A stretch of 56,802 nt of DNA from Bacteroides caecigallinarum. GTDB lineage: Bacteria > Bacteroidota > Bacteroidia > Bacteroidales > Bacteroidaceae. Both the position numbers and the translations under genes were made by a program. The notes below the pieces were generated by a model that made no database searches, had not been told where the DNA came from, and saw only the letters and a program-made list of their open reading frames with translations. Shown piece after piece: positions 26,460 to 36,170 of the stretch (within the stretch, counting starts at the first letter, position 1; every line of letters starts with the position of its first letter). The stretch lies in NCBI RefSeq assembly GCF_021530995.1, contig NZ_JADYTF010000006.1, positions 1 to 56,802 of the forward strand, written 5' to 3'.

Positions 26460-26501
26460 AAAGCAATGACACCTATTGTTGTGTATAAGAGTCATTGCTT
26501 T
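26460..26501. terminator. Terminator after the TSCPD gene
   Basis: A perfect 11-base stem (AAAGCAATGAC with GTCATTGCTTT), a 20-base loop and T-rich sequence on both sides lie just past the stop of the TSCPD gene. Confidence 0.65.
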
Positions 26502-26525
26502 ATTTTTTATATAGTTTGAGTTGTA

Positions 26526-26765
26526 TTAAATGTTTTTCAAAGCCTTGCAAAGCTGGTCTGGACATGAAGTGTTCTTGTTTCCGCAACGGATACCTTCAAG
26601 GCGAGAGATAACTTCATTTACTTCCATTCCTTTTACGAGTGAGCAGATGCCTTTAAGATTTCCGTTACATCCGCCAGTGAAGCTTACTTCTTTAATCTTG
26701 TTGTTTTCTACTTCAACTTCGATAAATGAACTGCATGTTCCTTGTGTTCTGTAGTTTATTTTCAT
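26526..26765 (-). CDS. TSCPD domain protein (TIGR03905 family)
   Basis: The 79-residue protein is a single TSCPD domain: Cys residues near positions 11, 33 and 41, and the name-giving NTSCPDQLCKAL near the end. The spacing resembles the zinc-type Cys cluster at the C-terminus of vitamin B12-dependent ribonucleotide reductases (NrdJ), but here the domain stands alone. Its role is not established. It lies between two terminators, so it forms its own transcription unit. Confidence 0.85.
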   Translation of the reverse strand: MKINYRTQGTCSSFIEVEVENNKIKEVSFTGGCNGNLKGICSLVKGMEVNEVISRLEGIRCGNKNTSCPDQLCKALKNI

Positions 26766-26791
26766 CGTTTTTGCTTTTTATCTTATTATAA

Positions 26792-26837
26792 AAAAACAGA
26801 TTTCACACGAAGAAAACTTTATGCGAAATCTGTTTTT
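26792..26837. terminator. Terminator after yebC
   Basis: A perfect 13-base stem (AAAAACAGATTTC with GAAATCTGTTTTT), a 20-base loop and a T run on the minus strand lie just past the yebC stop codon. Confidence 0.7.
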
Positions 26838-26857
26838 GTAATTATCATTAAGAATGA

Positions 26858-27589
26858 TTACTCTTCTTCCGGCTTCATGTTAGTGTAAACATTCTGCACA
26901 TCGTCGAATTCTTCAAGACGTTCTACCATCTTGTCTATAGTTTCGCGCTGTTCAGGAGTAACTTCTTTCAAATCGTTTGGTACGTATGTGAACTCACCAC
27001 CGACATCCTCGAAACCACATTCTTCAAGGTGTTTCTGGATAAGAGAGTAGCTCTTAGGATCACCGTAGATAGTGATTGTTCCTTCTTCCGGATCTTCGTC
27101 GTATTCATCTTCTACGTTGTAGTCGATAAGATCAAGGATTAGTTCTTCCATGTCAAGACCATCTTTCTTCTTGAAAGTGAATACACACTTGTGATCGAAC
27201 AAGAAAGCAAGTGAACCTGTAGTTCCAAGGTTACCGGCAAATTTGTTGAATACTGAACGAACGTCTGCTACTGTACGAGTAGTGTTGTCAGTAAGAGTAT
27301 CAACAAATACAGCAACTCCGTGAGGACCATATCCTTCGTAAGTCATGCTCTTGTAGTCGCTCTGGTCTTTACCCTGTGCGTTTTTGATAGCACGTTCGAT
27401 GTTGTCCTTCGGCATGTTTTCACGCTTGCAGACAGCGATGATAGAACGTAGTGTAGGGTTGTTTTCAGGTTCAGGACCACCTGCTTTTACAGCAATTGCG
27501 ATTTGTTTACCCAGACGTGTAAAGGTCTTAGCCATGTGACCCCATCTTTTCAATTTGGCAGCTTTTCTATATTCAAACGCTCTTCCCAT
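26858..27589 (-). CDS. yebC: YebC/PmpR family DNA-binding protein
   Basis: The 243-residue protein matches the whole family: MGRAFEYRKAAKLKRWGHMAKTFTR-type start, KRENMPKDNIERAIKNA near residue 55, and the acidic C-terminal region. Members bind DNA and act as regulators, and some relatives aid translation of difficult sequences. It lies 40 bases after pheT on the same strand and may share its transcript. No target gene can be named from the sequence. Confidence 0.93.
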   Translation of the reverse strand: MGRAFEYRKAAKLKRWGHMAKTFTRLGKQIAIAVKAGGPEPENNPTLRSIIAVCKRENMPKDNIERAIKNAQGKDQSDYKSMTYEGYGPHGVAVFVDTLTDNTTRTVADVRSVFNKFAGNLGTTGSLAFLFDHKCVFTFKKKDGLDMEELILDLIDYNVEDEYDEDPEEGTITIYGDPKSYSLIQKHLEECGFEDVGGEFTYVPNDLKEVTPEQRETIDKMVERLEEFDDVQNVYTNMKPEEE

Positions 27590-27629
27590 TGGTTTATAAT
27601 TTTATATTGTTATTTTTATTGTTGTATTA

Positions 27630-30092
27630 TTATCTCAATTTAGCATCAAGCTTGTTCTGCAGGTTAGTGATAAGTTTCTGCATGAACTTGTCAATCTGCT
27701 TGTCGTTCAATGTTGCATTCTCATCCTGAAGCATGAAGCTTACTGCGTAGCTCTTCTTGCCTGCTTCGAGGTTCTTGCCTTCGTAAACGTCGAACAGTTC
27801 AACAGATTTCAGGAGTTTCTTGTCTGTTTCGTAAGCTATCTTTTCGATTTCAGCGAACTGTACTTTCTTGTCGATAAGCAATGCAAGGTCACGTTTAACA
27901 GCAGGGAATTTAGATATTTCCTTGTAAGTTACTCTGTTGCCCTTAATTGATTTCATAAGTTCATTCCAGCAGATGTCGGCAAAATAAACTTCATTGTCGA
28001 TATCGAATGCTTTCTGAATCTTCTTGCTTACTACTCCAAATGTAGCCAACAGTTTTCCTCCACGAGTATGTACAGATATCGCTACAGAGTAGATATCGTC
28101 TGTAAGATTTCCGAATACAAGACCACCGAAGTTTACACCAAGACGACGGAAGATATTGAAAACGTATGCTTTAAGTTCATAAACAGAAGAATTTTCGTCT
28201 GCGTGTGCCCATGAGTTGCTTACGCGCTTACCTGTAACCCACATACCGAGGTGAAGTTCTTCAGAATATGCAGCAAGAATTTTTTCAGGGTTCTTCTTTT
28301 CTTCGTTGAAGTGGTAGCACTTACCGAATTCGAAGAATTTCAAGTCAGCATTCTTACGGTTTGCATTGTGCTGGATGCTTTCAAGACCACCGAACAGCAG
28401 AGTTGCACGCATTACGTTCAAGTCGTTGCTCAATGGGTTCATCAGGCGAACCAGGTTTTCAGGCTTGTAAGTTTCAAGTCCTTCGTAATAGGCAGCTGCA
28501 GTAAGCGAGTTGTTCATTATTTCATTGAATCCGCATCCTACAAGCTGTTCTGAAACGATGTTCTGAAGTTTTACAGACTTGTCTTCTGCACCTTTAACAT
28601 TGATGCTTGATTTCAGGCTGGTAGGGATCTCTACATTGTTGTATCCATATATACGGAGGATATCTTCCACTACGTCGCATGGACGCTGTACGTCAACACG
28701 ATAAGGAGGAACAAGAAGAGAAAGACCTTCAGCTGTTTCGTTTACAATCTTCATTTCAAGACTGCTTACTATGCTCTTGATTGTTTCGGTTGGTATAACC
28801 TTTCCGATAAGTGTATTTACATAATCGTATGAAAGTTCGATAGCGAAATCAGCGATAGGAGCAGGGTAGTTGTCCTTGATTTCAGAAGCTATTTCACCGC
28901 CGGCAAGTTCTTTCACCAGCATAGCAGCTTCTTTCAGTGCATAGATAGTGATGTTAGGGTCGATACCGCGTTCGAAACGGAATGAAGAGTCTGTGCTCAG
29001 TCCGTGACGGCGTGCAGTTTTACGAACCCAAGTAGGGTTAAAGTATGCACTTTCAAGGAATACGTCTGTTGTAGATTCAGTAGTACCTGAATCAAGACCA
29101 CCGAATACTCCGGCAATACACATTGGTTCTTCTTCGTTGCAAATCATAAGGTCGCGTTCAGAAAGTGTACGTTCCACTTCATCAAGTGTAACGAACTTAG
29201 TACCTTCAGCACATGTTCTTACTACTATTTTGCCACCTTTAATCTTGTTTGCATCGAAACAGTGCATTGGCTGTCCGTATGCATGAAGTATATAGTTTGT
29301 AATATCTACGATATTGTTGATAGGGCGAACACCGATAAGGCGAAGCTTGTTTTGAAGCCATTCAGGACTTTCCTTTACGGTTACGTTCTTGATGGCGATA
29401 CCAGCGTATCTTGGACATGCTTCAGTGTTTTCCACTTCGATGTCGATATTCAGATTGTTGCTATCTACTTTGAAAGCATCTACTGAAGGACGTTTCAACT
29501 CAGCTTTGTAGCCATTCTGGATTAACCATGCATAAAGGTCGCGAGCCACACCATAGTGTGAGCATGCATCCGAACGGTTTGGAGTGATATCGACTTCAAG
29601 TACGTATTCGCTCTTTATATTGTAGTATTCTTTTGCAGGAGTTCCCGGAACAGTGTCTGCAGGAAGAACGATGATACCGTCGTGGCTTGTTCCCACACCG
29701 ATTTCATCTTCCGCACAAATCATACCGTTTGATTCTACACCACGGAGTTTTGATTTCTTGATAGTGAAACATTCGTCGCCATCATAAAGCTTTGTTCCAA
29801 GAGTTGCTACGATTACTTTCTGAACTGCTGCTACGTTAGCTGCACCACAAACTATCTGTACAGGCTCTCCCTGTCCCAAGTTTACGGTAGTGACGTGCAT
29901 GTGGTCTGAGTTTGGATGAGGTTCGCAAGTCAGGACTTCACCTACTACAAGTCCTTCGAGACCTCCTTTTATAGTCTGAACTTCCTCTACGCCTCCGGTT
30001 TCGAGACCGATTGAGGTAAGTGCGGCTGCTACTTCATCTGGAGTCAAATCGAAATTGACATATTCTTTCAGCCAGTTATAAGAAATATTCAT
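27630..30092 (-). CDS. pheT: Phenylalanine-tRNA ligase beta subunit
   Basis: The 820-residue protein is a full-length PheT. An N-terminal tRNA-binding OB-fold (about 40-155, EVLTCEPHPNSDHMHVTTVN) is followed by B3/B4 editing and B5 domains (RIYGYNNVEIPTS), a catalytic-like core (NPLSNDLNVMRATLL) and a C-terminal FDX-ACB anticodon-binding domain (ISKFPAVKRDLALLIDK). It charges tRNA(Phe) together with PheS, which is not in this window, so pheS and pheT are not adjacent here. Its promoter box lies about 40 bases upstream. Confidence 0.97.
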   Translation of the reverse strand: MNISYNWLKEYVNFDLTPDEVAAALTSIGLETGGVEEVQTIKGGLEGLVVGEVLTCEPHPNSDHMHVTTVNLGQGEPVQIVCGAANVAAVQKVIVATLGTKLYDGDECFTIKKSKLRGVESNGMICAEDEIGVGTSHDGIIVLPADTVPGTPAKEYYNIKSEYVLEVDITPNRSDACSHYGVARDLYAWLIQNGYKAELKRPSVDAFKVDSNNLNIDIEVENTEACPRYAGIAIKNVTVKESPEWLQNKLRLIGVRPINNIVDITNYILHAYGQPMHCFDANKIKGGKIVVRTCAEGTKFVTLDEVERTLSERDLMICNEEEPMCIAGVFGGLDSGTTESTTDVFLESAYFNPTWVRKTARRHGLSTDSSFRFERGIDPNITIYALKEAAMLVKELAGGEIASEIKDNYPAPIADFAIELSYDYVNTLIGKVIPTETIKSIVSSLEMKIVNETAEGLSLLVPPYRVDVQRPCDVVEDILRIYGYNNVEIPTSLKSSINVKGAEDKSVKLQNIVSEQLVGCGFNEIMNNSLTAAAYYEGLETYKPENLVRLMNPLSNDLNVMRATLLFGGLESIQHNANRKNADLKFFEFGKCYHFNEEKKNPEKILAAYSEELHLGMWVTGKRVSNSWAHADENSSVYELKAYVFNIFRRLGVNFGGLVFGNLTDDIYSVAISVHTRGGKLLATFGVVSKKIQKAFDIDNEVYFADICWNELMKSIKGNRVTYKEISKFPAVKRDLALLIDKKVQFAEIEKIAYETDKKLLKSVELFDVYEGKNLEAGKKSYAVSFMLQDENATLNDKQIDKFMQKLITNLQNKLDAKLR

Positions 30093-30128
30093 ATATAGAT
30101 AGTTTTATGTATTTTTATGAATGATGCG

Positions 30129-30136
30129 CAAAGTTA
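30129..30136 (-). promoter_or_regulatory. -7 promoter box for pheT
   Basis: On the minus strand this reads TAACTTTG followed by C, with a TTG about 19 bases further upstream; both fit the Bacteroides consensus. Confidence 0.5.
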
Positions 30137-30183
30137 ATATAAATATTTGGTTTACAAGACTGCGTAAAAGTTTTTTTGCGAAA

Positions 30184-31746
30184 TCAGAACGGTACGTCAG
30201 GCAATGGTCCGCCAAACGGATTTCCATCCTGCACTGGAGCCATATCTGCCGGTGGGGGAGGTATGGAGCCATTTCCTTTGTTCATCTTCGAACGTATGAC
30301 CGGTGTCGCATTCTCTTCGGTAGGCAATGGTACAATCATTTCGTCTTCCGGATTTTGGAATCGTGCAAATTCGCCGCGGAATCGCAGAAGCACGTCGCCC
30401 ACGGCACCGTTACGATGCTTTGCAATAATGATTTCGGCCATACCGTGTAGGTCATTACCCTTTTCGTCGGTATATATCTTGTAGTATTCAGGACGGTGGA
30501 TGAAGCAAACCATATCGGCATCCTGCTCGATGGCTCCGGATTCACGGAGGTCGCTTAACTGCGGACGCTTGCCATCTACACCCTCACGGTTTTCCACACC
30601 ACGGTTCAACTGACTCAACGCTATGATAGGAATATTTAATTCCTTGGCAAGACCTTTGAGCGAACGTGATATGGTGCTGACTTCTTCCTGACGGCTACCG
30701 AACGACATACCGCTGGCATTCATCAGCTGCAAGTAGTCGATGATGATTATTTTCACATCATGCTCTCTTACCAGACGACGCGCTTTTGTTCTTAGTTCGA
30801 ATACTGACAACGAAGGGGTATCGTCCACATAGAGAGGAGCATCATACAGTTCCTTAATCTTATAGTCCAACTGCCCCCATTCGTATGGGGCAAGCTGTCC
30901 GCTCTTGATCTTCTCGCCCGGTATCTCACACACGTTTACAATCAAACGGTTGACCAACTGGACGTTGCTCATTTCAAGCGAGAATAATGCTACCGGCACC
31001 TTATTATTTACGGCTATGTTCTTGGCCATAGAAAGCACAAACGCGGTCTTACCCATCGCAGGACGTGCGGCAATGATTATAAGGTCGGAGTTCTGCCATC
31101 CGGAAGTCATCTTGTCAAGTTTATGGAAACCGCTTGCAAGACCACTCAAACCGTCGGTACGGGCGGCAGCAGTTCGAAGCATCTCATACGCTTCCTGTAT
31201 CACAGGATTGATCTGCGTATAGTCTTTCTTCATGTTCTGCTGCGAGATTTCGAACAGACGTCCTTCGGCTTCCTGCATTATGTCATCCACGTCTTCAGTC
31301 TCGTCGAAAGCCTTTTTCTGGATGTTGCTGGTGAAAGTGATAAGCTCTCTGGCCAGGAATTTCTGTGCGATGATGCGTGCGTGGTATTCGATATGTGCCG
31401 ACGATGCCATCATACCGCTCAACTGGGTGATATAGAACGGACCTCCCACTTCATCAAGGTGTCCCCTGAAGCGCAGGTGTTCTGTCACTGTAAGCAAGTC
31501 GATAGGTTTCTGCTGTATAGCCAGGTCTGTTATGGCGGCATATATCAGCTGATGTCTGTGCTCGTAGAAAGATTCCGGTTTAAGAATTTCACTAACAAGC
31601 GAATATGCATCCTTTTCAATCATCAGTGCACCAAGCACAGCCTTCTCCAGTTCCGGAGCTTGAGGCTGAAGGTGTCCGTATTCATCCGTAAGCTTTTCTT
31701 TGCTTACCTTTGTTGTTCGTGCGGGTCTTTTCTGTGTAGTAGCCAT
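30184..31746 (-). CDS. dnaB: Replicative DNA helicase
   Basis: The 520-residue protein has the DnaB N-terminal domain (LEKAVLGALMIEKDAYSLV) and the RecA-like motor: Walker A ARPAMGKTAFVLS, Walker B IIIIDYLQLM, and SRSLKGLAKELNIPIIALSQ with LSDLRESGAIEQDAD near the end. It unwinds DNA at the replication fork as a hexamer. No intein or insertion interrupts the motor. The Pro-rich tail is usual in Bacteroidetes DnaB. Its own promoter box lies about 20 bases upstream, and it is probably transcribed separately from pheT. Confidence 0.97.
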   Translation of the reverse strand: MATTQKRPARTTKVSKEKLTDEYGHLQPQAPELEKAVLGALMIEKDAYSLVSEILKPESFYEHRHQLIYAAITDLAIQQKPIDLLTVTEHLRFRGHLDEVGGPFYITQLSGMMASSAHIEYHARIIAQKFLARELITFTSNIQKKAFDETEDVDDIMQEAEGRLFEISQQNMKKDYTQINPVIQEAYEMLRTAAARTDGLSGLASGFHKLDKMTSGWQNSDLIIIAARPAMGKTAFVLSMAKNIAVNNKVPVALFSLEMSNVQLVNRLIVNVCEIPGEKIKSGQLAPYEWGQLDYKIKELYDAPLYVDDTPSLSVFELRTKARRLVREHDVKIIIIDYLQLMNASGMSFGSRQEEVSTISRSLKGLAKELNIPIIALSQLNRGVENREGVDGKRPQLSDLRESGAIEQDADMVCFIHRPEYYKIYTDEKGNDLHGMAEIIIAKHRNGAVGDVLLRFRGEFARFQNPEDEMIVPLPTEENATPVIRSKMNKGNGSIPPPPADMAPVQDGNPFGGPLPDVPF

Positions 31747-31767
31747 TATCTATGGTATAATTTTTTG

Positions 31768-31775
31768 CAAAGATA
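31768..31775 (-). promoter_or_regulatory. -7 promoter box for dnaB
   Basis: On the minus strand this reads TATCTTTG followed by C, 21 bases before the dnaB ATG. The resulting leader is very short. Confidence 0.5.
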
Positions 31776-31821
31776 AGATTTTCCTATTTATAATGCAGGA
31801 AGATGATATGCAGAAATAAAA

Positions 31822-31862
31822 AAAGTAGGAAGAAAGCTTCGTACGAGCTTCCTTCCTACTTT
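31822..31862. terminator. Terminator at the end of the ara-tkt-rpiB operon
   Basis: A long stem (AAAGTAGGAAG with CTTCCTACTTT, continued by AAGC/GCTT) is followed on the minus strand by a run of T residues. It marks the end of the transcript ending in rpiB. Confidence 0.75.
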
Positions 31863-31883
31863 AAATATGTCATAAGACAAGGA

Positions 31884-32318
31884 TTATTTTACTGGAATCT
31901 TATCTATTCTGTTCTGATGACGTCCGCCTTCAAATTCAGTATTGAAGAATTCGGTCATTATCTTGTCTGCCATATCAGTATCGATAAATCTGCCTGGCAT
32001 AACAAGTACGTTTGCATTATTATGCTGGCGTGACAGTTTGGCTATTTCAGGAATCCAGCAAAGTGCTGCGCGTATTCCCTGATGCTTGTTAAGAGTTATA
32101 CCGATACCTTGACCACTACCACAGATGGCAATACCTGGGTAACATTCGCCGGCTTCTACAGCTTCTGCCAATGGGTGTGCGAAGTCAGGATAATCGCAAC
32201 TTTCAGTAGAGTAAGTTCCAAAATCTTTGTATTCTAATCCTTTTGCTTCCAACCACTGCTTAACATACTGTTTCAGTTCAAATCCTGCATGATCGGATGC
32301 GAGTCCTACTATTTTCAT
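31884..32318 (-). CDS. rpiB: Ribose 5-phosphate isomerase B
   Basis: The 144-residue protein is a complete RpiB/LacAB-type isomerase. It has GLASDHAGFELK at the start, the catalytic-Cys loop GIAICGSGQGIGI, and ALCWIPEIAKLSRQHNNANVL. It interconverts ribose 5-phosphate and ribulose 5-phosphate. Its start codon overlaps the transketolase stop by one base, so the two are translationally coupled. This places the non-oxidative pentose phosphate steps directly behind the arabinose genes. Confidence 0.95.
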   Translation of the reverse strand: MKIVGLASDHAGFELKQYVKQWLEAKGLEYKDFGTYSTESCDYPDFAHPLAEAVEAGECYPGIAICGSGQGIGITLNKHQGIRAALCWIPEIAKLSRQHNNANVLVMPGRFIDTDMADKIMTEFFNTEFEGGRHQNRIDKIPVK

Positions 32319-34333
32319 TATAACATTGCTTTTACTTGGTTATATACATTTTCTGCTGTGAATCCCAGTTTTTCGTCCAATACTTTGTATGGTGCAGAGA
32401 AACCGAATGATTCAAGACCCCAAACCTTTCCGTTAGGACCTACAAGTCCTTCGAGGTTTACAGGAAGACCTGCTGTAAGTCCGAACACTTTAGCACCTGT
32501 TGGGATTACACTTTCCTGATATTCCTTACTCTGGCTACGGAACAAACCTTCAGATGGAACAGAAACGATACGAGTCTTGATACCATCTTTGTGCAAAAGT
32601 TCAGCACCTGCAACCAATGTAGAAACTTCAGAACCTGAAGCAACCATGATAACGTCTGGAGTACCTTCTGAGTCAGTTACGATGTAACCACCCTTTGCAG
32701 CTTCAGCATATTTAGTACCTTCTGGAAGGTCTGTGATGTTCTGACGAGAAAGAATCAATGCAGATGGAGTGTCGATGTTTTCCATTGCAAGCTTCCATGC
32801 TTCAGTAGTTTCTTTAGCGTCAGCAGGACGAAGAACAAGCATAGAGTTCTTTCCGTGGTGATTTTTCAGTTTTTCCATCAAGCGGATCTGTGCTTCCTGT
32901 TCTACCGGTTCGTGAGTAGGACCGTCTTCACCTACGCGGAATGCGTCGTGAGTCCAGATGAACTTAACAGGCAACTGCATCAAAGCGGCCATACGTACAG
33001 CTGGTTTCATATAGTCTGAGAATACGAAGAATGTACCGCAAGCAGCGATTACACCACCGTGAAGAGCCATACCAATACAGCAGCAAGCCATAGTAAGCTC
33101 GGCAACACCTGCCTGGAAGAATGCTCCAGTGAAGTCGCCTGGCTGGAACGAGTGAGTTTTCTTCAAGAAACCGTCAGTCTTGTCTGAGTTAGAAAGGTCG
33201 GCAGAAGAACAGATCATATTAGGAACCTGTTCAGCAAGAGCACCAAGAACAGTTGCAGATGCGTTACGAGTAGCATCGTTAGCTTTCTGCTGGATTCCTG
33301 CCCAATCAACTTTAGGAGCAACACCGCTGAACCAGTCTTTCAACTGAGCGGCTTTTTCAGGATTTGCAGCAGCCCATGCTTTTTCTTCTTCGTATCTTGC
33401 AGCAACGATAGTTTCAAGTTCCTGTGCGCGTTTTGCGTAAAGTTCTTTCACATCGTCGAAGATTACGAATGGGTTTTCAGGATCAGCACCCAAGTTGATC
33501 ATTGTATTCTTGTAAGCATCACCACCAAGAGGAGCACCGTGAGTCTTGCAGTTGCGTTCGTAAGAAGAGTTGTCGTCTTTACGTGCACCCTTACCCATGA
33601 TACATTTACCGATGATAAGAGTTGGGCGTTTTGTCTCAGCTTTAGCAGCGTCAAGAGCCTTGCGGATTTCGTCGCAGTCATTACCGTTGATTTCCAAAAC
33701 ATTCCATCCCCATGCACGGTATTTCATGGCAGTGTCTTCAGTCATTACATCTTTAGTTTCAGTAGAAAGCTGGATGTCGTTTGAGTCGTAGAACATGATA
33801 AGGTTATCAAGTCCCAGATGACCTGCTATACGTCCGCTACCCTGAGAGATTTCTTCCTGGATACCACCGTCAGAGATGTATGCGTAGATAGTTTCTTTAG
33901 CGAAAGTAGGGTTACCTGTACGTGCAGCAAGGAATTTTGCAGCAATAGCAGCACCCACAGCAAAAGTATGTCCTTGTCCAAGTGGTCCGGATGTGTTTTC
34001 AATACCACGTTCTACGTCCACTTCAGGGTGTCCTGGAGTAGGAGAGCCCCACTGACGAAGCTGTTTCAATTCGTCGATAGTGAATTTTCCGGCTAAAGCT
34101 AATTGAGAATACAACATAGGAGACATGTGTCCCGGATCGAGGAAGAAACGGTCTCTTCCTTCCCATTTAGGATTTTTAGGGTCATACTGCAGATATTCTG
34201 AATACAGAACATTGATAAAGTCTGCACCACCCATAGCACCACCTGGGTGTCCTGACTTAGCTTTTTCTACCATTGAAGCTGCCAGAATACGGATGTTGTC
34301 GGCAGCATGGTTCATTACTTGTTTGCTGTTCAT
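32318..34333 (-). CDS. tkt: Transketolase
   Basis: The 671-residue protein is a full-length transketolase. The thiamine pyrophosphate motif GDGG-type region reads AYISDGGIQEEISQGS with FYDSNDIQLS following. The N-terminal SGHPGGAMGGADF and the C-terminal WTHDAFRVGEDGPTHEPVEQ motifs are complete. It moves two-carbon units between xylulose 5-phosphate and other sugar phosphates, so it disposes of the end product of arabinose breakdown. It lies 181 bases after the araB-like gene and has its own -7 box, so it may also be transcribed without arabinose. Confidence 0.96.
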   Translation of the reverse strand: MNSKQVMNHAADNIRILAASMVEKAKSGHPGGAMGGADFINVLYSEYLQYDPKNPKWEGRDRFFLDPGHMSPMLYSQLALAGKFTIDELKQLRQWGSPTPGHPEVDVERGIENTSGPLGQGHTFAVGAAIAAKFLAARTGNPTFAKETIYAYISDGGIQEEISQGSGRIAGHLGLDNLIMFYDSNDIQLSTETKDVMTEDTAMKYRAWGWNVLEINGNDCDEIRKALDAAKAETKRPTLIIGKCIMGKGARKDDNSSYERNCKTHGAPLGGDAYKNTMINLGADPENPFVIFDDVKELYAKRAQELETIVAARYEEEKAWAAANPEKAAQLKDWFSGVAPKVDWAGIQQKANDATRNASATVLGALAEQVPNMICSSADLSNSDKTDGFLKKTHSFQPGDFTGAFFQAGVAELTMACCCIGMALHGGVIAACGTFFVFSDYMKPAVRMAALMQLPVKFIWTHDAFRVGEDGPTHEPVEQEAQIRLMEKLKNHHGKNSMLVLRPADAKETTEAWKLAMENIDTPSALILSRQNITDLPEGTKYAEAAKGGYIVTDSEGTPDVIMVASGSEVSTLVAGAELLHKDGIKTRIVSVPSEGLFRSQSKEYQESVIPTGAKVFGLTAGLPVNLEGLVGPNGKVWGLESFGFSAPYKVLDEKLGFTAENVYNQVKAML

Positions 34334-34394
34334 ATTAATTGATTATTTTGTTGAATGTTTCTATTCGTTTTCTTACGTTTTCTGAATTTTTGAG

Positions 34395-34402
34395 CAAAAA
34401 TA
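34395..34402 (-). promoter_or_regulatory. Internal -7 promoter box for tkt-rpiB
   Basis: On the minus strand this reads TATTTTTG followed by C, about 60 bases before the tkt ATG. It suggests that tkt and rpiB can be expressed apart from the upstream ara genes. Confidence 0.5.
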
Positions 34403-34514
34403 TAACATTTATATGTAAATCACAACCTGAATAAAAGGTTTTTTTTATCATTAATTTGATAGAATTATCAGATATTCAGGCTGTTTCATGTATACTTATT
34501 GTCAAAAATACTCT

Positions 34515-36113
34515 TTACTTTTTGTATTTTACAGCAGCCTCTTCCACAGGGATACAAGCCTTGTAGTTTTCTATGTATTTGTTGAATCCGGCTACATCTT
34601 CTGCCGTAGGAGATACTTCTGTACCTGTATTTCCGGCAAATACCTTTTCATCCAGGAAGTCGGCAAGCGACAGATTCTTGTCATTGTTTACCAAATATGA
34701 GCCGAGTAGTGCAATTCCCCATGCACCGCCTTCACCTGCAGTTTCCATTACTGATATAGGTGAGTTGATGGCAGCAGCCAGAACTCTCTGTCCTACACCT
34801 TTAGTTCTGAACAAACCTCCGTGTCCTGTAATTCTGTCTACCTTGATTTTCTCTTCGTTGAATAGGATGTCGTTACCTATTTTCAAAACTCCAACTGAGG
34901 CATACAAATGTGCACGCATAAAGTTTGCAAGATTGAATTTATCGCTTGCATTACGAACGAACAGTGGGCGTCCTTCTTCAAGACCTGTTACAGGTTCGCC
35001 AGAAAAGTAGTTGTATGAGATAAGTCCGCCGCAGTCGGCATCACCGGTAAGTGCATTATTGTAAAGTTTTCCGAATATTTCATCCATATCTACAGGCATA
35101 CCCATCAGTTCCTGATATTCCTTGAATATGTTTACCCATGCGTTAAGGTCGGAAGTACAGTTGTTGCAGTGTACCATAGCCACAAGGCTACCGTCAGGGG
35201 TAGTAACCATATCAATCATTTCGTATGGCTTAGACAAATCTTTTTCCAGTACAATCATTGAGAATGAAGAGGTACCTGCAGATACATTACCTGTACGCTG
35301 TTTTACAGCATTTGTTGCCACCATACCTGTTCCGGCATCACCTTCAGGAGGACATACAGGAACCCCTGCTTTCAGATGTCCGGAAACGTCAAGTTTCTTG
35401 GCTCCCTTTTCTGTCAGGCAACCTGCGTTTTCGCCAGCAAGCAGAACTTTTGGAAGGATATCCTCGAGTGTCCAGCTAAATCCGTATGGCTTGATAAGGT
35501 TATTGAATTTCTTAACCATTTCGGCTGAATAGTTCTTAGTCTCAGGGTCGATAGGCAGCATACCTGAAGCATCACCTATACCCAAAACCTTTTCTCCAGT
35601 GATTTGCCAGTGAACGTATCCTGCCAGTGTTGTAAGGAATGTGATGTCTTTTACGTGTTCTTCCTTGTTCAGGATAGCCTGGTACAGATGTGAGATACTC
35701 CATCTCAGAGGGATGTTATATACAAAAAGTTCGGACAATTCAGCGGCAGCTTTGCCAGTATTTGTATTTCTCCAGGTACGGAACGGAACGAGGATTTCTT
35801 CTTTGTCGTTGAAAGCCATATATCCGTGCATCATGGCGCTGACACCAATTGCAGCCAGGTTTTCGATTTCAATTCCGTATTCTTTTTTTACATTGGCTCT
35901 AAGGTCAGAGTAGCAATCCTGTACTCCGTTCCAGATAGCATCGATACTATATGTCCACAAGCCGTTTTCCAGCTGGTTTTCCCATGTGTGGCTACCTTGT
36001 GCAATAGGTTTGTTTTCTTCGTCAATCAGAACGGCCTTGATTCTTGTTGAACCAAATTCGATACCCAATATGGCTTTACCGTTTTCTATTGTAGATTTAG
36101 CATTAAGACTCAT
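34515..36113 (-). CDS. araB: FGGY-family carbohydrate kinase, likely L-ribulokinase
   Basis: The 532-residue protein is an FGGY kinase: ILGIEFGSTRIKAVLIDEEN forms the N-terminal phosphate loop, GVSAMMHGYMAFND follows, and GTGMVATNAVKQRTGNVSAGTSS plus ETAGEGGAWGIALLGSY mark the C-terminal lobe. It differs from the AraB of E. coli, but its place directly behind araA and araD makes L-ribulose the likely substrate. Xylulose is the alternative. A hairpin separates it from araA, so its level may be lower than that of the upstream genes. Confidence 0.8.
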   Translation of the reverse strand: MSLNAKSTIENGKAILGIEFGSTRIKAVLIDEENKPIAQGSHTWENQLENGLWTYSIDAIWNGVQDCYSDLRANVKKEYGIEIENLAAIGVSAMMHGYMAFNDKEEILVPFRTWRNTNTGKAAAELSELFVYNIPLRWSISHLYQAILNKEEHVKDITFLTTLAGYVHWQITGEKVLGIGDASGMLPIDPETKNYSAEMVKKFNNLIKPYGFSWTLEDILPKVLLAGENAGCLTEKGAKKLDVSGHLKAGVPVCPPEGDAGTGMVATNAVKQRTGNVSAGTSSFSMIVLEKDLSKPYEMIDMVTTPDGSLVAMVHCNNCTSDLNAWVNIFKEYQELMGMPVDMDEIFGKLYNNALTGDADCGGLISYNYFSGEPVTGLEEGRPLFVRNASDKFNLANFMRAHLYASVGVLKIGNDILFNEEKIKVDRITGHGGLFRTKGVGQRVLAAAINSPISVMETAGEGGAWGIALLGSYLVNNDKNLSLADFLDEKVFAGNTGTEVSPTAEDVAGFNKYIENYKACIPVEEAAVKYKK

Positions 36114-36170
36114 AGATTTTAAGTTTTTAAGTTTACGAGTTTCTAAGTTTTTGAACTCTTAAGTTTTAAA

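Noticed and set aside
34426-34480. CCTGAATA/TATTCAGG inverted repeat between araB-like gene and tkt as a terminator
   Set aside because: The 8-bp arms are separated by almost 40 bases of AT-rich sequence; too weak to call.
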